Source: Aquibium sp. ELW1220
GTDB taxonomy: Bacteria; Pseudomonadota; Alphaproteobacteria; Rhizobiales; Rhizobiaceae
Reading direction: 5' to 3'
NCBI RefSeq assembly: GCF_030398385.1
Contig: NZ_JAOAOQ010000011.1
Span: 1 to 64,000 of the forward strand
DNA length: 64,000 nucleotides
Below are positions 1-8,938 of the stretch, one piece after another. Position 1 is the stretch's first letter. Every line of letters starts with the position of its first letter. The position numbers and the translations under genes are program-made. The notes under the pieces were generated by a model, which was given only the letters and a program-made list of their open reading frames with translations, was not told where the DNA came from and ran no database searches.

Positions 1-203
1 GTGGCTCGCGCGATGTTGTCGGCAGGATTGGCCTAAGCAACCGAATCCTACGCCAAATCAACCGCTTATGCTACATCCGCCAGCCTTGCGAAAACGCCGT
101 CATGAATAAGACGGGCTAGCGATATGTTGTCAGCCGCATTAAATGTCGGTGGAGCCGTCGTTTACATTCGTCTGGACGACGACCTTGCCTGGAGGCGACA
201 GTG

Positions 204-878
204 ATGTCCTTGGCCATGAATCGTTCCGTGGATGATGCAGAGACCGAGTTCCTGGAGAGTATGCGCCCATACTACGAAGGCCTTGGATACCATTTCAAGG
301 TGCACCCGCTCCGGACAGAGGTTCCCGGCTTCCTTGCTTCCCATCTTCCGGACGCGGTGGCATCCAAGGAGGACGGCGGCATCGTGGTCAAGCTGGTTTC
401 GCTACTGCCGCGGACCCTCCAGCCGTCGGTCGTCGAGCTTCGCAACCTGATCAAGGAGCGTCCCGAATGGCAGCTGACCGTCGCTCACATGGGCGGGGAT
501 CCATCCGGCAAACATGAAATGCCCGTGGTGGGAAAGGATCCCATACTGCTCAGGGCCGATGAAGCGGAGCAGCTGGCTGCGGATGGTCATGTGGCTGCGG
601 CCTTCGTATTGGGCTGGAGCTTGCTGGAAGCTACTCTCAACAGTCTCCATCCTTCTGCCGACAAGCGTCCTCGAACGCCAGGCACCGTGGTGCAGACGCT
701 GTCGATGAATGGCGATATCTCCTACGAGATGGAAAAAGTGCTGCGACCGTTGATCGATCTGCGGAACAGGGTCGTTCACGGCGATCTGGATGCAATGCCG
801 AGCCTCGACGACGTGGATCAGGTGCTGACCGCTGTACGGACGGCGCTAACGGAGCCTGCCGTAGACGCTGCCAGCTAG
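204..878 (+). CDS. Hypothetical protein: degenerate AHJR-like nuclease domain plus HEPN-like domain
   Basis: 224 aa. The ATG at 204 lies 8 nt after a GGAGG (191-195); a GTG sits directly before it at 201. Residues about 14-97 follow the pattern of the AHJR-like restriction-endonuclease family (a PD pair at 49-50, a core strand, then a helix), but the strand reads VVKLVS at 61-66 where an active enzyme would have VVEVKS, so the E and K of the PD-(D/E)xK site are missing. The C-terminal half is helical with the HEPN pattern: a WSLLEA helix near 138-143 and RNRVVHG at 187-193, which supplies Rx4H. HEPN proteins with Rx4-6H are often RNases in toxin or defence systems. No partner gene is visible: 1-200 upstream shows no gene and prfA follows. 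Role unknown; the domain assignment is by eye. Confidence 0.6.
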   Translation: MSLAMNRSVDDAETEFLESMRPYYEGLGYHFKVHPLRTEVPGFLASHLPDAVASKEDGGIVVKLVSLLPRTLQPSVVELRNLIKERPEWQLTVAHMGGDPSGKHEMPVVGKDPILLRADEAEQLAADGHVAAAFVLGWSLLEATLNSLHPSADKRPRTPGTVVQTLSMNGDISYEMEKVLRPLIDLRNRVVHGDLDAMPSLDDVDQVLTAVRTALTEPAVDAAS

Positions 879-974
879 ACTCTCGGCGGAATATGCGCAA
901 TCAGCGGCAGCGCATCCGTGTGCGCAGCCATACGCACTCGTAGCACCTTCAACCGAGACTCCAGTTCAGCGCGC

Positions 975-2054
975 ATGACCGCTCTTCCCGCCGATCGCAT
1001 GGACCAGGTCCTCAAGCGCCACGATTACATCGAGGCGCAGCTGGCGGCCGGGCCGGATTCGGAGACCTATGTCCGACTCGCCTCGGAATATTCCGAGATC
1101 CAGGACCTCGTCGTCCAGATCAAGGCGCTACGTGCGGCCGAGCGGGAGCGGGACGGCATCCGGGCGATGCTCGCCGACAAGGCCACCGATGCCGAGATGC
1201 GGGCGCTGGCCGAGGCCGAACTCGACGAGGTGGAGGAGCGGATCGAGACCGTCGAGCAGGCGATCCAGCTGCTGCTGCTGCCCCGGGACGCGGCCGATGC
1301 CCGCAGCGCCATCCTCGAAATCCGCGCCGGCACCGGCGGCGACGAGGCGGCGATCTTCGCCGGCGACCTGTTTCGCATGTACGAGCGCTACGCCGCCGAC
1401 CATGGCTGGAAGGTCGAACTCGTCTCGGCGAGCGAAGGTGACGCCGGCGGCTACAAGGAGATCATCGCCACCGTCTCGGGCAAGGGCGTGTTCTCGAAGC
1501 TGAAGTTCGAGTCGGGCGTCCACCGCGTACAGCGCGTGCCGGCGACGGAGGCAAGCGGGCGCATCCATACCTCTGCGGCCACCGTCGCGGTGCTGCCGGA
1601 GGCCGAGGAGATCGACGTCGAGATCCGCAACGAGGACATCAGAATCGACACGATGCGGGCCTCGGGCGCCGGCGGCCAGCACGTCAACACCACCGATTCG
1701 GCGGTGCGCATCACCCATTTGCCGACGGGCGTGGTGGTGGTGCAGGCGGAGAAGTCGCAGCACCAGAACCGGGCGCGGGCCATGCAGATCCTGCGCGCGC
1801 GCCTGTTCGACATGCAGCGCACCAAGGCGGCGGACGAGCGCTCGGAAGCGCGCAGGCTGCAGGTCGGCTCCGGCGACCGGTCCGAGCGCATCCGCACCTA
1901 CAATTTTCCGCAGGGCCGGCTGACGGACCACCGCATCAATCTCACCCTCTACAAGCTCGACCGGGTGATGGAAGGCGACCTCGACGACGTCATCGACGCG
2001 CTGATTTCCGATCACCAGACGAAGCTCCTCGCCGAGATGGGCGAGAATGGCTGA
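975..2054 (+). CDS. prfA: Peptide chain release factor 1 (RF1)
   Basis: 359 aa, normal for RF1. The protein recognises UAA and UAG stop codons in the ribosomal A site and triggers release of the finished chain. The peptidyl-transferase-reaching GGQ motif is at residues 233-235 and the codon-recognition loop carries PAT at 189-191, the tripeptide of RF1 rather than the SPF of RF2. The ATG at 975 gives the usual N-terminus; a GTG at 918 would add 19 residues unlike the family. The 3' end overlaps prmC by 8 bp, so the enzyme that methylates the GGQ glutamine is made from the same message. Confidence 0.97.
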   Translation: MTALPADRMDQVLKRHDYIEAQLAAGPDSETYVRLASEYSEIQDLVVQIKALRAAERERDGIRAMLADKATDAEMRALAEAELDEVEERIETVEQAIQLLLLPRDAADARSAILEIRAGTGGDEAAIFAGDLFRMYERYAADHGWKVELVSASEGDAGGYKEIIATVSGKGVFSKLKFESGVHRVQRVPATEASGRIHTSAATVAVLPEAEEIDVEIRNEDIRIDTMRASGAGGQHVNTTDSAVRITHLPTGVVVVQAEKSQHQNRARAMQILRARLFDMQRTKAADERSEARRLQVGSGDRSERIRTYNFPQGRLTDHRINLTLYKLDRVMEGDLDDVIDALISDHQTKLLAEMGENG

Positions 2055-2925
2055 GATACCCGCCGGGCCGGGCGAGCCGCTCGACGCCCTGCTGCGGCGA
2101 CTGCGCGGAACGCTCGCCGCAGCCGGCATCGCGGACGCCGCGCTCGACGCGCGGCTGCTGCTCGAGCACGCGACGTCGACCGACCGGATGGACATGATCC
2201 GCGACCCCGGGCGCCTGGTCCCCGCGGAGGCGGTGCTGGCCGCGGAGACGATGGTGTCGCGGCGGCTGGCGGGCGAACCGGTCCATCGGATTCTCGGACA
2301 GCGCGGCTTCTACGGCCTGACGCTCCATCTGTCGCCGGACACGCTGGAGCCCAGGCCGGACACCGAGACGCTGGTCGACCTGGTGCTGCCGCGCCTGCGG
2401 GCGATCGCGGCCGAGCGCGGACGATGCCGTATCCTCGATCTCGGCACCGGGACCGGCGCCATTGCGCTGGCGCTGCTGTCGCAGATCCCGCAAGCCCGCG
2501 CGGTCGCCGCCGACATCGCAACGGGCGCGCTTGCCATGGCACGGCGGAATGCCGAGGCAAATGGTCACGCGGACCGCTTCGAAACGGTGCTGTCGGACTG
2601 GCTCGAGGATATTTCCGGCCGCTATGATGCAATCCTGTCGAACCCTCCCTACATAACGCGAAGCGAGTACGACGCGCTTGCACCAGAGGTGAAGGATCAC
2701 GATCCGCCGCGGGCGCTGCTTGCCGGGTCCGATGGGCTTGAAGCCTACCGTGCGATCGCCGCAGCGGTGACGCTCAACCTGGAAGCAGGCGGTATCGTCG
2801 GGCTGGAGATCGGAGCCAGCCAGAAGGACGACGTCACAGAAGTCTTCGAAGCGGCGGGACTGGTCCTGATCGATGCGGCCAAGGATATCGGCGGCCGCGA
2901 CCGGGCGCTGGTCTTCGGCCTTTGA
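2047..2925 (+). CDS. prmC: Release factor glutamine N5-methyltransferase
   Basis: 292 aa cytoplasmic SAM-dependent methyltransferase that methylates the glutamine of the GGQ motif in release factors. An N-terminal helical substrate-binding domain (about 1-100) is followed by a Rossmann methyltransferase domain with the SAM-binding DLGTGTG at 131-137 and the catalytic NPPY at 199-202, which holds the target amide. The start codon lies inside the last codons of prfA, so translation is probably coupled. The prfA-prmC pair is the common arrangement in this order. Confidence 0.96.
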   Translation: MAEIPAGPGEPLDALLRRLRGTLAAAGIADAALDARLLLEHATSTDRMDMIRDPGRLVPAEAVLAAETMVSRRLAGEPVHRILGQRGFYGLTLHLSPDTLEPRPDTETLVDLVLPRLRAIAAERGRCRILDLGTGTGAIALALLSQIPQARAVAADIATGALAMARRNAEANGHADRFETVLSDWLEDISGRYDAILSNPPYITRSEYDALAPEVKDHDPPRALLAGSDGLEAYRAIAAAVTLNLEAGGIVGLEIGASQKDDVTEVFEAAGLVLIDAAKDIGGRDRALVFGL

Positions 2926-3234
2926 TCTTCAAAATTGTGCCATGCGAAAAAGTGCTTGGCATACGTTGCGATACCGGATAGCTTCCGGCCACCGGATGAG
3001 ACGAAGCAGGCAGTGCTGATCGGTTCGGTTCCTTCAGGAAACAAGCTGCCGGCCGCGTGACCCACGCAAGTGCTTCGTATGGGGTTCCTCCGGCCCATGG
3101 TGAGAAACCAGGAACGTGATGGCTGGGCCGGCGGCCGAGGCATGCCGCGGTGCTCGTAATCGGAAGGCGCTTCAGAAGCCCTTGTCGGCTGTGGCGCCCG
3201 CTTATTTCAACATGATTGAATCGAAGAGTATCGG
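2926..3234. other. 309-bp intergenic region before the DUF4167 gene
   Basis: No convincing gene on either strand: the short open frames here have no coding character and no ribosome-binding site. The first part after prmC is relatively AT-rich. No terminator with a T-run was found between prmC and 3235. It presumably holds the promoter of the DUF4167 gene; a small RNA cannot be ruled out by eye. Confidence 0.5.
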
Positions 3235-4260
3235 ATGAGGCCACAACAGCAGAACAGGCGCATGCGCGGCAGAAACAACAATAATAATAACAGTAACAAC
3301 AATGCCAATCGCAAGGGCCCCAATCCTCTTACCCGTAGCTACGAGAGCAACGGGCCCGACGTGAAGATCAGGGGCTCAGCCCAGCAGATCGCAGAAAAAT
3401 ACGCTACGCTCGCCCGCGACGCCCATAGCTCGGGGGATCGGGTCATGGCGGAGAACTACCTGCAGCACGCCGAGCACTACAACCGCATCATCATGGCGGC
3501 GCAGGGCCAGATGCCGGCTCCCGTGCCGCGCGACCAGCGCGACGAGTTCGACGACGAGGATGGCGACGAGTCGGGCGAGCAGCCCTTCAACCAGCCGCAG
3601 GAAGCGCGCCAGCCGGACGCACGCCAGAACGATGGCCGCCAGAACGAGAATCGCGACGGGCGCCAGCAGGATGGCCGCCAGAACGAGTCGCGCCAGAATG
3701 ACGGCCGGCAGGGCGAGAACCGCGAAGGCCGCCAGCAGGACGGCCGCCAGCGGGAGAATCGTCGGGAAGACGGGCGTCGCGACGACGGGAACCGCCGAGA
3801 AGACGGGCGTCGCGAGGACGGTCGCCGCGACAGCGAGAATCAGCCGCGCGAGCATCGTCGCGACCAGCAGCCCCAGCCCGTCGTGGCGCGGGAGACGGCC
3901 GGCGCCGGTGAGACCCGGCCGCATGACGGCAGCGGTCCACAGCCCGTGATCGAAGGCATGCCGGCCGAGGTCGCGCTCGAGCAGGAAGCCATGGCCGGCC
4001 AGAAGGCAGCCGGTCGCCGCCGCGGTCGTCCGCCGCGCGCCGAGGGTGGAGACGACGTCGCTCCCGTCGCTTCGACGCCCGCTCCCGAACCGGCGGCTTC
4101 CGAAGCCGTCGCTGCGCCTGCACCGGCCGAAGCGCCAGCCGCAGCAGCAGCCGACGACGCAGCACCGCGCCGTCCCCGACGGCCCCGCCGTCCGCGCAGC
4201 CGCGACGAGGGCGAGCAGGGTACCGAGGATCCTGCCGACGAGACCGTCGCCGCGCAGTAG
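3235..4260 (+). CDS. DUF4167 domain protein with Arg/Gln/Asp-rich low-complexity tail
   Basis: 341 aa. The first 100 residues are the conserved DUF4167 module of Alphaproteobacteria: an Asn/Arg-rich start with a run of asparagines, then a helical segment that includes the pattern AQQIAEKY and LQHAEHYNRI. Residues about 120-215 are built from short degenerate repeats (GRQN, DGRQQ, REDGRR), and the C-terminus is Ala/Pro-rich with a basic RRPRRPRR stretch. The composition suggests an RNA- or nucleic-acid-binding disordered protein; the function is not established. ATG at 3235. It sits directly after prmC, a common position in Rhizobiales, and ends before a strong terminator. Confidence 0.85.
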   Translation: MRPQQQNRRMRGRNNNNNNSNNNANRKGPNPLTRSYESNGPDVKIRGSAQQIAEKYATLARDAHSSGDRVMAENYLQHAEHYNRIIMAAQGQMPAPVPRDQRDEFDDEDGDESGEQPFNQPQEARQPDARQNDGRQNENRDGRQQDGRQNESRQNDGRQGENREGRQQDGRQRENRREDGRRDDGNRREDGRREDGRRDSENQPREHRRDQQPQPVVARETAGAGETRPHDGSGPQPVIEGMPAEVALEQEAMAGQKAAGRRRGRPPRAEGGDDVAPVASTPAPEPAASEAVAAPAPAEAPAAAAADDAAPRRPRRPRRPRSRDEGEQGTEDPADETVAAQ

Positions 4261-4327
4261 ATAGCGCGACGCGACATCTTCTATCTGCGGAAACGCGCAG
4301 AGACCGCCGGGCACTTCCCCGGCATCC

Positions 4328-4350
4328 AAGGGGGCCGCGAGGCCCCCTTT
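4328..4350 (+). terminator. Rho-independent terminator of the DUF4167 gene
   Basis: Perfect 9-bp stem AAGGGGGCC / GGCCCCCTT with a GCGA tetraloop, followed by T and CGTTTG. It lies 67 bp after the DUF4167 stop codon. Confidence 0.85.
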
Positions 4351-4493
4351 CGTTTGTCGGCAGCTTGCGCCTTCCCGCGCGGCCGCTGTCGGGTGACGGG
4401 TGCAACCGAGGCGACGCTGCGCGCATGCCCGTGCCCGCTTCGGTCGGAACCTCGCAGGTCGGCCTTTGCCGCAGCTTGAAATTCCCACGAGAT

Positions 4494-4510
4494 CGTTATA
4501 CTCAATAACA
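4494..4510. promoter_or_regulatory. Inverted-repeat operator upstream of the acyl-CoA synthetase (site 1)
   Basis: CGTTATACTCAATAACA contains GTTAT (4495-4499) and ATAAC (4505-4509) as a 5-bp inverted repeat. It lies 23 bp before the synthetase start, after a TTGAAA (4476-4481) that could be a -35. A second copy with the same half-sites is at 11919-11935 in front of the crotonase. The MarR protein encoded at 7942-8469 is the obvious binder (inference). Confidence 0.65.
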
Positions 4511-4533
4511 TTATTTCTCGGGAGGAGATCAGC

Positions 4534-6396
4534 ATGCCGGTCATCGCCGCATCAGGAGTGCGGGCTGTTCGCATGGGCGAGCAATCCGTTATCTCGACCA
4601 AAGGGCCCTCCGGCGCGACCTATGTCGAGTCCGTGCGTCCCTTGGGCGACTATCCTCGTTCGATGATCGACTGGCTGCGACGCTGGGCGGTCGAGACTCC
4701 CGAACGGGTATTCCTCGCCGACCGCGGGGAGGACGGCGAATGGCGCAAGGTCACGTACGCGCAGGCGCTGGCGAAGGCGCGCTCGATCGCGCAGTACCTG
4801 CTCGACCGGAAACTCTCCGCCGAGAGACCGATCGTCATCCTCTCTGGCAACTCCGTCGAACACGGTCTGATCGCGCTCGGCGCGATGATGGCAGGCGTTC
4901 CCTTCGCGCCGGTCTCGCCGGCCTACTCGCTGGTCTCTAAGGACCATGCCAAGCTGCGACACATCTTTTCGCTGCTCACGCCAGGTCTCGTCTTCGCAGC
5001 CGACGGCAGGCCCTTCGAGGCTGCGCTCCGTTCGGTGATGCAGGACGACATCGGTCTGGTGGTGGCGCGCCATGCCGTCGGCGGTCTTGCGTCCGACAGT
5101 TTCGACACGATGGCCTCCACGGTCGCCACCGATGCGGTCGAAGCGGCCGATGCGGCAGTCGACCCCGACCAGCCGGCCAAGTTCCTTTTCACGTCGGGCT
5201 CCACCGGCATGCCGAAGGCCGTCATCAACACGCAGCGGATGATGACCTGCAATCAGCTGATGATCGTCTCGGCCATGGCGTTCCTCGCAGACGAGCCGCC
5301 GGTGATGGTCGACTGGCTGCCGTGGAACCACACGGCAGGCGGCAACCACAATTTCGGGATCGCGCTTTCCAATGGCGGCACGCTCTACATCGACGACGGC
5401 GCGCCGACGCCGGGGGGCATCGACAAGACGGTCCGAAACCTCACCGAGGTCGCGCCGACGCTCTATTTCAACGTTCCGAAGGGCTACGAGATGCTGACCG
5501 AGCATCTCGCCCGCAATGCGGCGCTGCGCGAGCGCTTCTTCAGCAAGCTCAAGCTCATGCAGTATGCCGGCGCGAGCCTCGCCAAGCACGTCTGGGACGC
5601 GCTGGAGAAGCACGCGATCGACACGACGGGCGAGAAGGTGATGATCATCACCGGCTATGGCTCGACAGAAACGGCGCCCTTCGCCTTCACCACGACCTGG
5701 CCGGTCAACCAGCCGGGCGAGGTGGGGCTGCCGGCCCCGGCGCTGAAGATCAAGCTCGTGTCGAACGCCGAGAAGCTGGAGATCCGGCTGAAAGGTCCGA
5801 GCATCACACCCGGCTACTGGCGCCAGCCCGACAAGACCGCCGAGTGCTTCGACGACGAGGGCTACTACATGATCGGCGACGCAGTGCGGTTCGTCGATCC
5901 CGCCGACGTGTCAAAAGGCTTCATGTTCGATGGCCGCGTGACCGAGGACTTCAAGCTGTCGACCGGCACTTGGGTGAACATGGCCGGCGTGCGCGGCTCG
6001 ATCGTTTCCGGATTCGCGCCCTATGTGCGCGACGTGGTCCTGACCGGGCTCGACCGCAACCACATCGGCGCGCTGCTGTTCCTCGATATCGATGCCACGC
6101 TGCGGCTCGCGCCGGAAGTGCCCGTCGCCGACGAGAAGCATCTGGCGCATCATCCCGCGGTGCTCCTGCATTTCCAGGACAAGCTCGACGCGCTTGCGAA
6201 GAAATCGACCGGCAGTTCCAATCTCGTGGCGCGCGTCATCATCCTCGACACACCACCCTCCATCGACGCGCACGAGATCACCGACAAGGGTTCGATCAAC
6301 CAGCGTGCCGTCATGCAGACGCGGGCGAAGCTGGTCGCGGATCTCTACACCGATCCGGCGCCGCTCCACGTGCTGGTGGCGAACCGGAAGGGCTGA
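4534..6396 (+). CDS. Feruloyl-CoA synthetase-like AMP-forming acyl-CoA ligase
   Basis: 620 aa member of the adenylate-forming (ANL) family that activates a carboxylic acid with ATP to an acyl-AMP and then an acyl-CoA. The phosphate-binding TSGSTGMPK loop is at 220-228, the adenine-contacting GYGSTET at 374-380, and the ribose-binding IGD aspartate near 449. The overall sequence, including the N-terminal PLGDYP stretch and the SVEHGLIALGAM helix, resembles proteins annotated as feruloyl-CoA synthase. The ATG at 4534 follows GGGAGGAG. It is first in a two-gene unit with a thioesterase and shares an operator with the crotonase and TRAP genes, so a hydroxycinnamate or similar aryl substrate is likely; exact specificity cannot be read. 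Confidence 0.82.
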   Translation: MPVIAASGVRAVRMGEQSVISTKGPSGATYVESVRPLGDYPRSMIDWLRRWAVETPERVFLADRGEDGEWRKVTYAQALAKARSIAQYLLDRKLSAERPIVILSGNSVEHGLIALGAMMAGVPFAPVSPAYSLVSKDHAKLRHIFSLLTPGLVFAADGRPFEAALRSVMQDDIGLVVARHAVGGLASDSFDTMASTVATDAVEAADAAVDPDQPAKFLFTSGSTGMPKAVINTQRMMTCNQLMIVSAMAFLADEPPVMVDWLPWNHTAGGNHNFGIALSNGGTLYIDDGAPTPGGIDKTVRNLTEVAPTLYFNVPKGYEMLTEHLARNAALRERFFSKLKLMQYAGASLAKHVWDALEKHAIDTTGEKVMIITGYGSTETAPFAFTTTWPVNQPGEVGLPAPALKIKLVSNAEKLEIRLKGPSITPGYWRQPDKTAECFDDEGYYMIGDAVRFVDPADVSKGFMFDGRVTEDFKLSTGTWVNMAGVRGSIVSGFAPYVRDVVLTGLDRNHIGALLFLDIDATLRLAPEVPVADEKHLAHHPAVLLHFQDKLDALAKKSTGSSNLVARVIILDTPPSIDAHEITDKGSINQRAVMQTRAKLVADLYTDPAPLHVLVANRKG

Positions 6397-6431
6397 CGAC
6401 CCGCGGCATCCCACCGGAAAAGGAGCCGGCC

Positions 6432-6854
6432 ATGCTGGTCAACCGACGCGACGTGGAGATCGAGTGGGGCGACTGCGATGCCGCAGGCATCGTCTTCTAT
6501 CCACGCTACTTCGCCATGTTCGATGCCTCGACGGCCTATCTCCTGGAAATGGCGACGGGGATGAAGAAGATCGCCTGGACGAAGGCCTACGGCATCGTCG
6601 GTACCCCGATGGTCGATACCGGCGCGAAGTTCATCCTGCCGTCCCGCTATGGCGACGTGATCACGATCGAGACGGCCGCCGGAGAGGTCCGGCGCTCGAG
6701 CTTCGACGTCAGGCACCGGGTGTTCAAGGGCGAGACGCTGGCGATCGAAGCGCACGAGACGCGGGTCTGGGCGGGCCGGGATCCCGAGAACCCCGACCGC
6801 ATCAAGGGGTTTGCGATCCCGGACGCGGTCGTGGCGGCACTGAGGGGCGAATAG
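6432..6854 (+). CDS. Acyl-CoA thioesterase, 4-hydroxybenzoyl-CoA thioesterase (hot-dog) family
   Basis: 140 aa single hot-dog domain. The N-terminal segment has the family signature WGDCDAAGIVFYPRYF (12-27), whose Asp16 corresponds to the catalytic acid of the Pseudomonas 4HBT type, followed by the helix that cradles the CoA thioester. The enzyme should hydrolyse an aromatic acyl-CoA to the free acid and CoA, either as a pathway step or to rescue trapped CoA. The ATG at 6432 has AAAGGAG upstream. It lies 35 bp after the synthetase. Its 3' end overlaps the convergent hydrolase gene by 53 bp. Confidence 0.85.
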   Translation: MLVNRRDVEIEWGDCDAAGIVFYPRYFAMFDASTAYLLEMATGMKKIAWTKAYGIVGTPMVDTGAKFILPSRYGDVITIETAAGEVRRSSFDVRHRVFKGETLAIEAHETRVWAGRDPENPDRIKGFAIPDAVVAALRGE

Positions 6855-7812
6855 CTGCCTCCGTTCCTCTGTGGGAAGCAATGAAAGCCTTGATTGCCGA
6901 CCAAACCTCCGTTTCATGGCCGACCAGCATGTGTCCGCCGTCGCCGTAGATGTTCAGGCGCGCGCCGGGGGCGGTCGACGCGATGTGGCGCGCTGCCGCT
7001 GCCGTCCCGTAGAGATCGTCTTCGGCGCTCAACGCCAGGACTGGACAGGTGATGTCTTGCAGCGGGTAGGGCGGCGGATCGCCTGCCGTGGCCATGTCCA
7101 TCAGCAATCCCTGCTTCCGCCGGCTCACCGGCAGAATGTGGAAGAGCATGTCGCGGAGGCGGGCGCGTTCGGCGGACCCGGCGACATCCACCAGCGACGG
7201 GTCAGTCGCCAGGACCATGCGCGTCATGAAGGCGGGCGCGACCCTGATCGCGGCCCAGAACAGGGCGTCCGAGCCGAGCGCGGCTTCGATGAGCGGCCAG
7301 GCGGCTGGCGCGGCGTTGGTGCCGGGCGGTCGGTCGGGCGCATGGCTTGCCGGCACGACGAGGATCAGTGCACGGCAGCGGGCCGGGTGGCGGAGGGCGA
7401 ACTGGATCGCCGACAGGGCACCCGCCGAGCCTCCCACCACGACGGTCGCGTCGATGCGCAGCGCATCCAGGAGGGCGGCGAAGGCGTCGGCCTGGCTTGC
7501 CGGCGTCGCATCGGCCGGCATCGCGCTGCGAAGATAGCCGAAGCGTGACGGGGCGATGACGCGGAAGCCGTCGTCCAGCAGCGGTGCGGCGAAGGCAAGG
7601 CCCTGGTCGAAGCCGCCACCGCTGCCGTGGATCATCAGGACGGGCGAGCCATGGCCGACGTCGGCGTATTCGACGGCGCCCCAGGGGCTGTCGGCGAGCC
7701 TGCTCGCCACGCTTGATGCTGCCCGTGCGATGGCAATGTCGTGGCGGTAGGCGGCGGCGGCCAGACCCGCCGGGACGAGCAGGACGAGGACGAGCAGGAT
7801 CGATCGCATCAT
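6802..7812 (-). CDS. Alpha/beta-fold hydrolase with N-terminal signal or membrane anchor
   Basis: 336 aa from the ATG at 7812. The N-terminus MMRSILLVLVLL is a signal peptide or anchor. The alpha/beta hydrolase core has the HGSGGG oxyanion loop (about 62-67), the nucleophile elbow GGSAG with Ser129, an acid in AEDD (about 265-266) and GGHM with His294, so the Ser-Asp-His triad looks complete. A TTG at 7899 would extend the frame but places non-signal residues in front. It follows marR on the same strand by about 130 bp and may release aromatic acids from esters outside the cytoplasm (inference). The last 53 bp are antisense to the thioesterase gene. Confidence 0.78.
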   Translation of the reverse strand: MMRSILLVLVLLVPAGLAAAAYRHDIAIARAASSVASRLADSPWGAVEYADVGHGSPVLMIHGSGGGFDQGLAFAAPLLDDGFRVIAPSRFGYLRSAMPADATPASQADAFAALLDALRIDATVVVGGSAGALSAIQFALRHPARCRALILVVPASHAPDRPPGTNAAPAAWPLIEAALGSDALFWAAIRVAPAFMTRMVLATDPSLVDVAGSAERARLRDMLFHILPVSRRKQGLLMDMATAGDPPPYPLQDITCPVLALSAEDDLYGTAAAARHIASTAPGARLNIYGDGGHMLVGHETEVWSAIKAFIASHRGTEAAIRPSVPPRPRPGSQTP

Positions 7813-7941
7813 CGGGAAGGTGTCTCCGGCCGCGGCCGGTGGCCACGAACGCGGATGAGACTGCACCTCGGCGCGGGGCAGCGACATGATCGGAATCAAG
7901 CCGGCAGGACGGCGGGCTGCGTCGTCGCGGTGCGCCCGGGG

Positions 7942-8469
7942 CTAGGTCTCGGAAAGCGGCCCCTCGCCAGCGGGCGGGCAGAGCAGCCTGTCGAGCAGTT
8001 CGATCAGCCGGTCGCGTTCGGCGGTGCCACCGAGGCGCTCGATCAGGCGGTTCTCGTGTTCCGCCCACATCGCGGTCATCCTGCGGACGAAACGCGCGCC
8101 TTCCTCGGTCAGATGGACGGAATGCGAGCGGCGATCGGTCTGCGCCTTGCGGCGCTCGGCAAGGCCACGCTTTTCCAGATTGTCCATCAGGGCGACGAAG
8201 TTGGCGCGCTTGACGCCCAGCATCTCGGCGATCTCGGACTGCTTGAGCCCCGGCGTCTCGGCGATGATGGCGAGCACGGAGAACTCGGTCGGGCGCAGCT
8301 TCATGCGCGAGAAGGTTTCGATGAAATCCTGGAAAACGTAGAGCTGCGCGCGTCTGAGCTTGTAGCCGATGATGGTGGCCATCGGCGGGACTTCAAGTCG
8401 GCCCGACGCCTTCGCAAGGGTCTCGATGCCCTTGCCTGCACGTCCGGTCCGGGTCTCCCGCGCGGTCAT
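7942..8469 (-). CDS. MarR-family transcriptional regulator
   Basis: 175 aa. Residues about 50-140 are a winged-helix MarR domain: recognition region KQSEIAEMLGVKRANFVALMDNLEKRG, then the wing with QTDRRSHSV. MarR proteins of aromatic pathways (CouR, FerC and relatives) repress catabolic genes and let go on binding an aryl-CoA or aryl acid. The start overlaps the DUF3237 stop by 4 bp (ATGA), so it is the fifth gene of the TRAP operon. The paired GTTAT-N5-ATAAC-like repeats at 4494 and 11919 are the likely operators, giving autoregulation. An alternative internal start exists at residue 30 (MATIIGY). Confidence 0.88.
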   Translation of the reverse strand: MTARETRTGRAGKGIETLAKASGRLEVPPMATIIGYKLRRAQLYVFQDFIETFSRMKLRPTEFSVLAIIAETPGLKQSEIAEMLGVKRANFVALMDNLEKRGLAERRKAQTDRRSHSVHLTEEGARFVRRMTAMWAEHENRLIERLGGTAERDRLIELLDRLLCPPAGEGPLSET

Positions 8470-8933
8470 TTCACTTCATAGACCGAAATGAGGACCGCCG
8501 CCGCCAGGCGCGCGCCGGTGCCGACGCAGATCATCCGGTTGAGCCAGCCGTAGCGTGGATCGCCGGTCTCGAAACGCGGAAGGGTGCGCATGTAGTAGAG
8601 CGCCGGGTCGACCGGTTCGCCGCGGCCAACAGCCGCCAGCACGTCGGCCGGGCCGTGGCGGTAGCCGAAGTTGCGGATGTCGATCAGAGCGCCGTCATGC
8701 GTCTCGATCGCATAGCGCGTGTCGAGTTCCGCATTGGCGTCCGCCATGATCGTCTGCCAGTCGGCTCCGAGGTTCAGAATGCGGCCATTGAGGCGCTCCC
8801 CCTCCACCTTGCCGCCGATGATGGGAATGATCCGCCGCCTGCCGCGCGGCGCGTCGCCGAGTTCCATGGGCTTTGCCAGTTCGACGGTCAGGTCGCAGAG
8901 GTGGACGAGGTCGGGTCTGGCGAGAGCGGTCAT
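8466..8933 (-). CDS. DUF3237 domain protein
   Basis: 155 aa with no signal peptide. It shows the DUF3237 beta-barrel pattern: IGGKVEGERLNGRIL near the N-terminus, the AIETHDGALIDIRNFG strands, a central YYMRTLPRFETGDPRYGWLNR and a C-terminal AVLISVYEVK strand. Function of the family is unknown. The ATG at 8933 lies 5 nt after the dctM stop; a GTG three codons earlier is possible. Its place inside a TRAP operon next to the aromatic-acid regulator suggests a role with the transported compound or its CoA thioester, but this is only context. Confidence 0.8.
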   Translation of the reverse strand: MTALARPDLVHLCDLTVELAKPMELGDAPRGRRRIIPIIGGKVEGERLNGRILNLGADWQTIMADANAELDTRYAIETHDGALIDIRNFGYRHGPADVLAAVGRGEPVDPALYYMRTLPRFETGDPRYGWLNRMICVGTGARLAAAVLISVYEVK

Positions 8934-8938
8934 CGTCG

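Noticed and set aside
1-200. A possible small RNA or tRNA at the left edge
   Set aside because: No cloverleaf, no terminator and no conserved stem could be drawn.
918-974. Longer prfA start at GTG 918
   Set aside because: The extra 19 residues do not fit RF1, and the ATG at 975 gives the normal length.
3376-4488. A 370-codon minus-strand frame over the DUF4167 gene
   Set aside because: It exists because the repeat-rich gene is open in several frames; it also crosses the terminator at 4328-4350.
7813-7899. Longer hydrolase starting at TTG 7899
   Set aside because: It would bury the signal peptide that begins at 7812.
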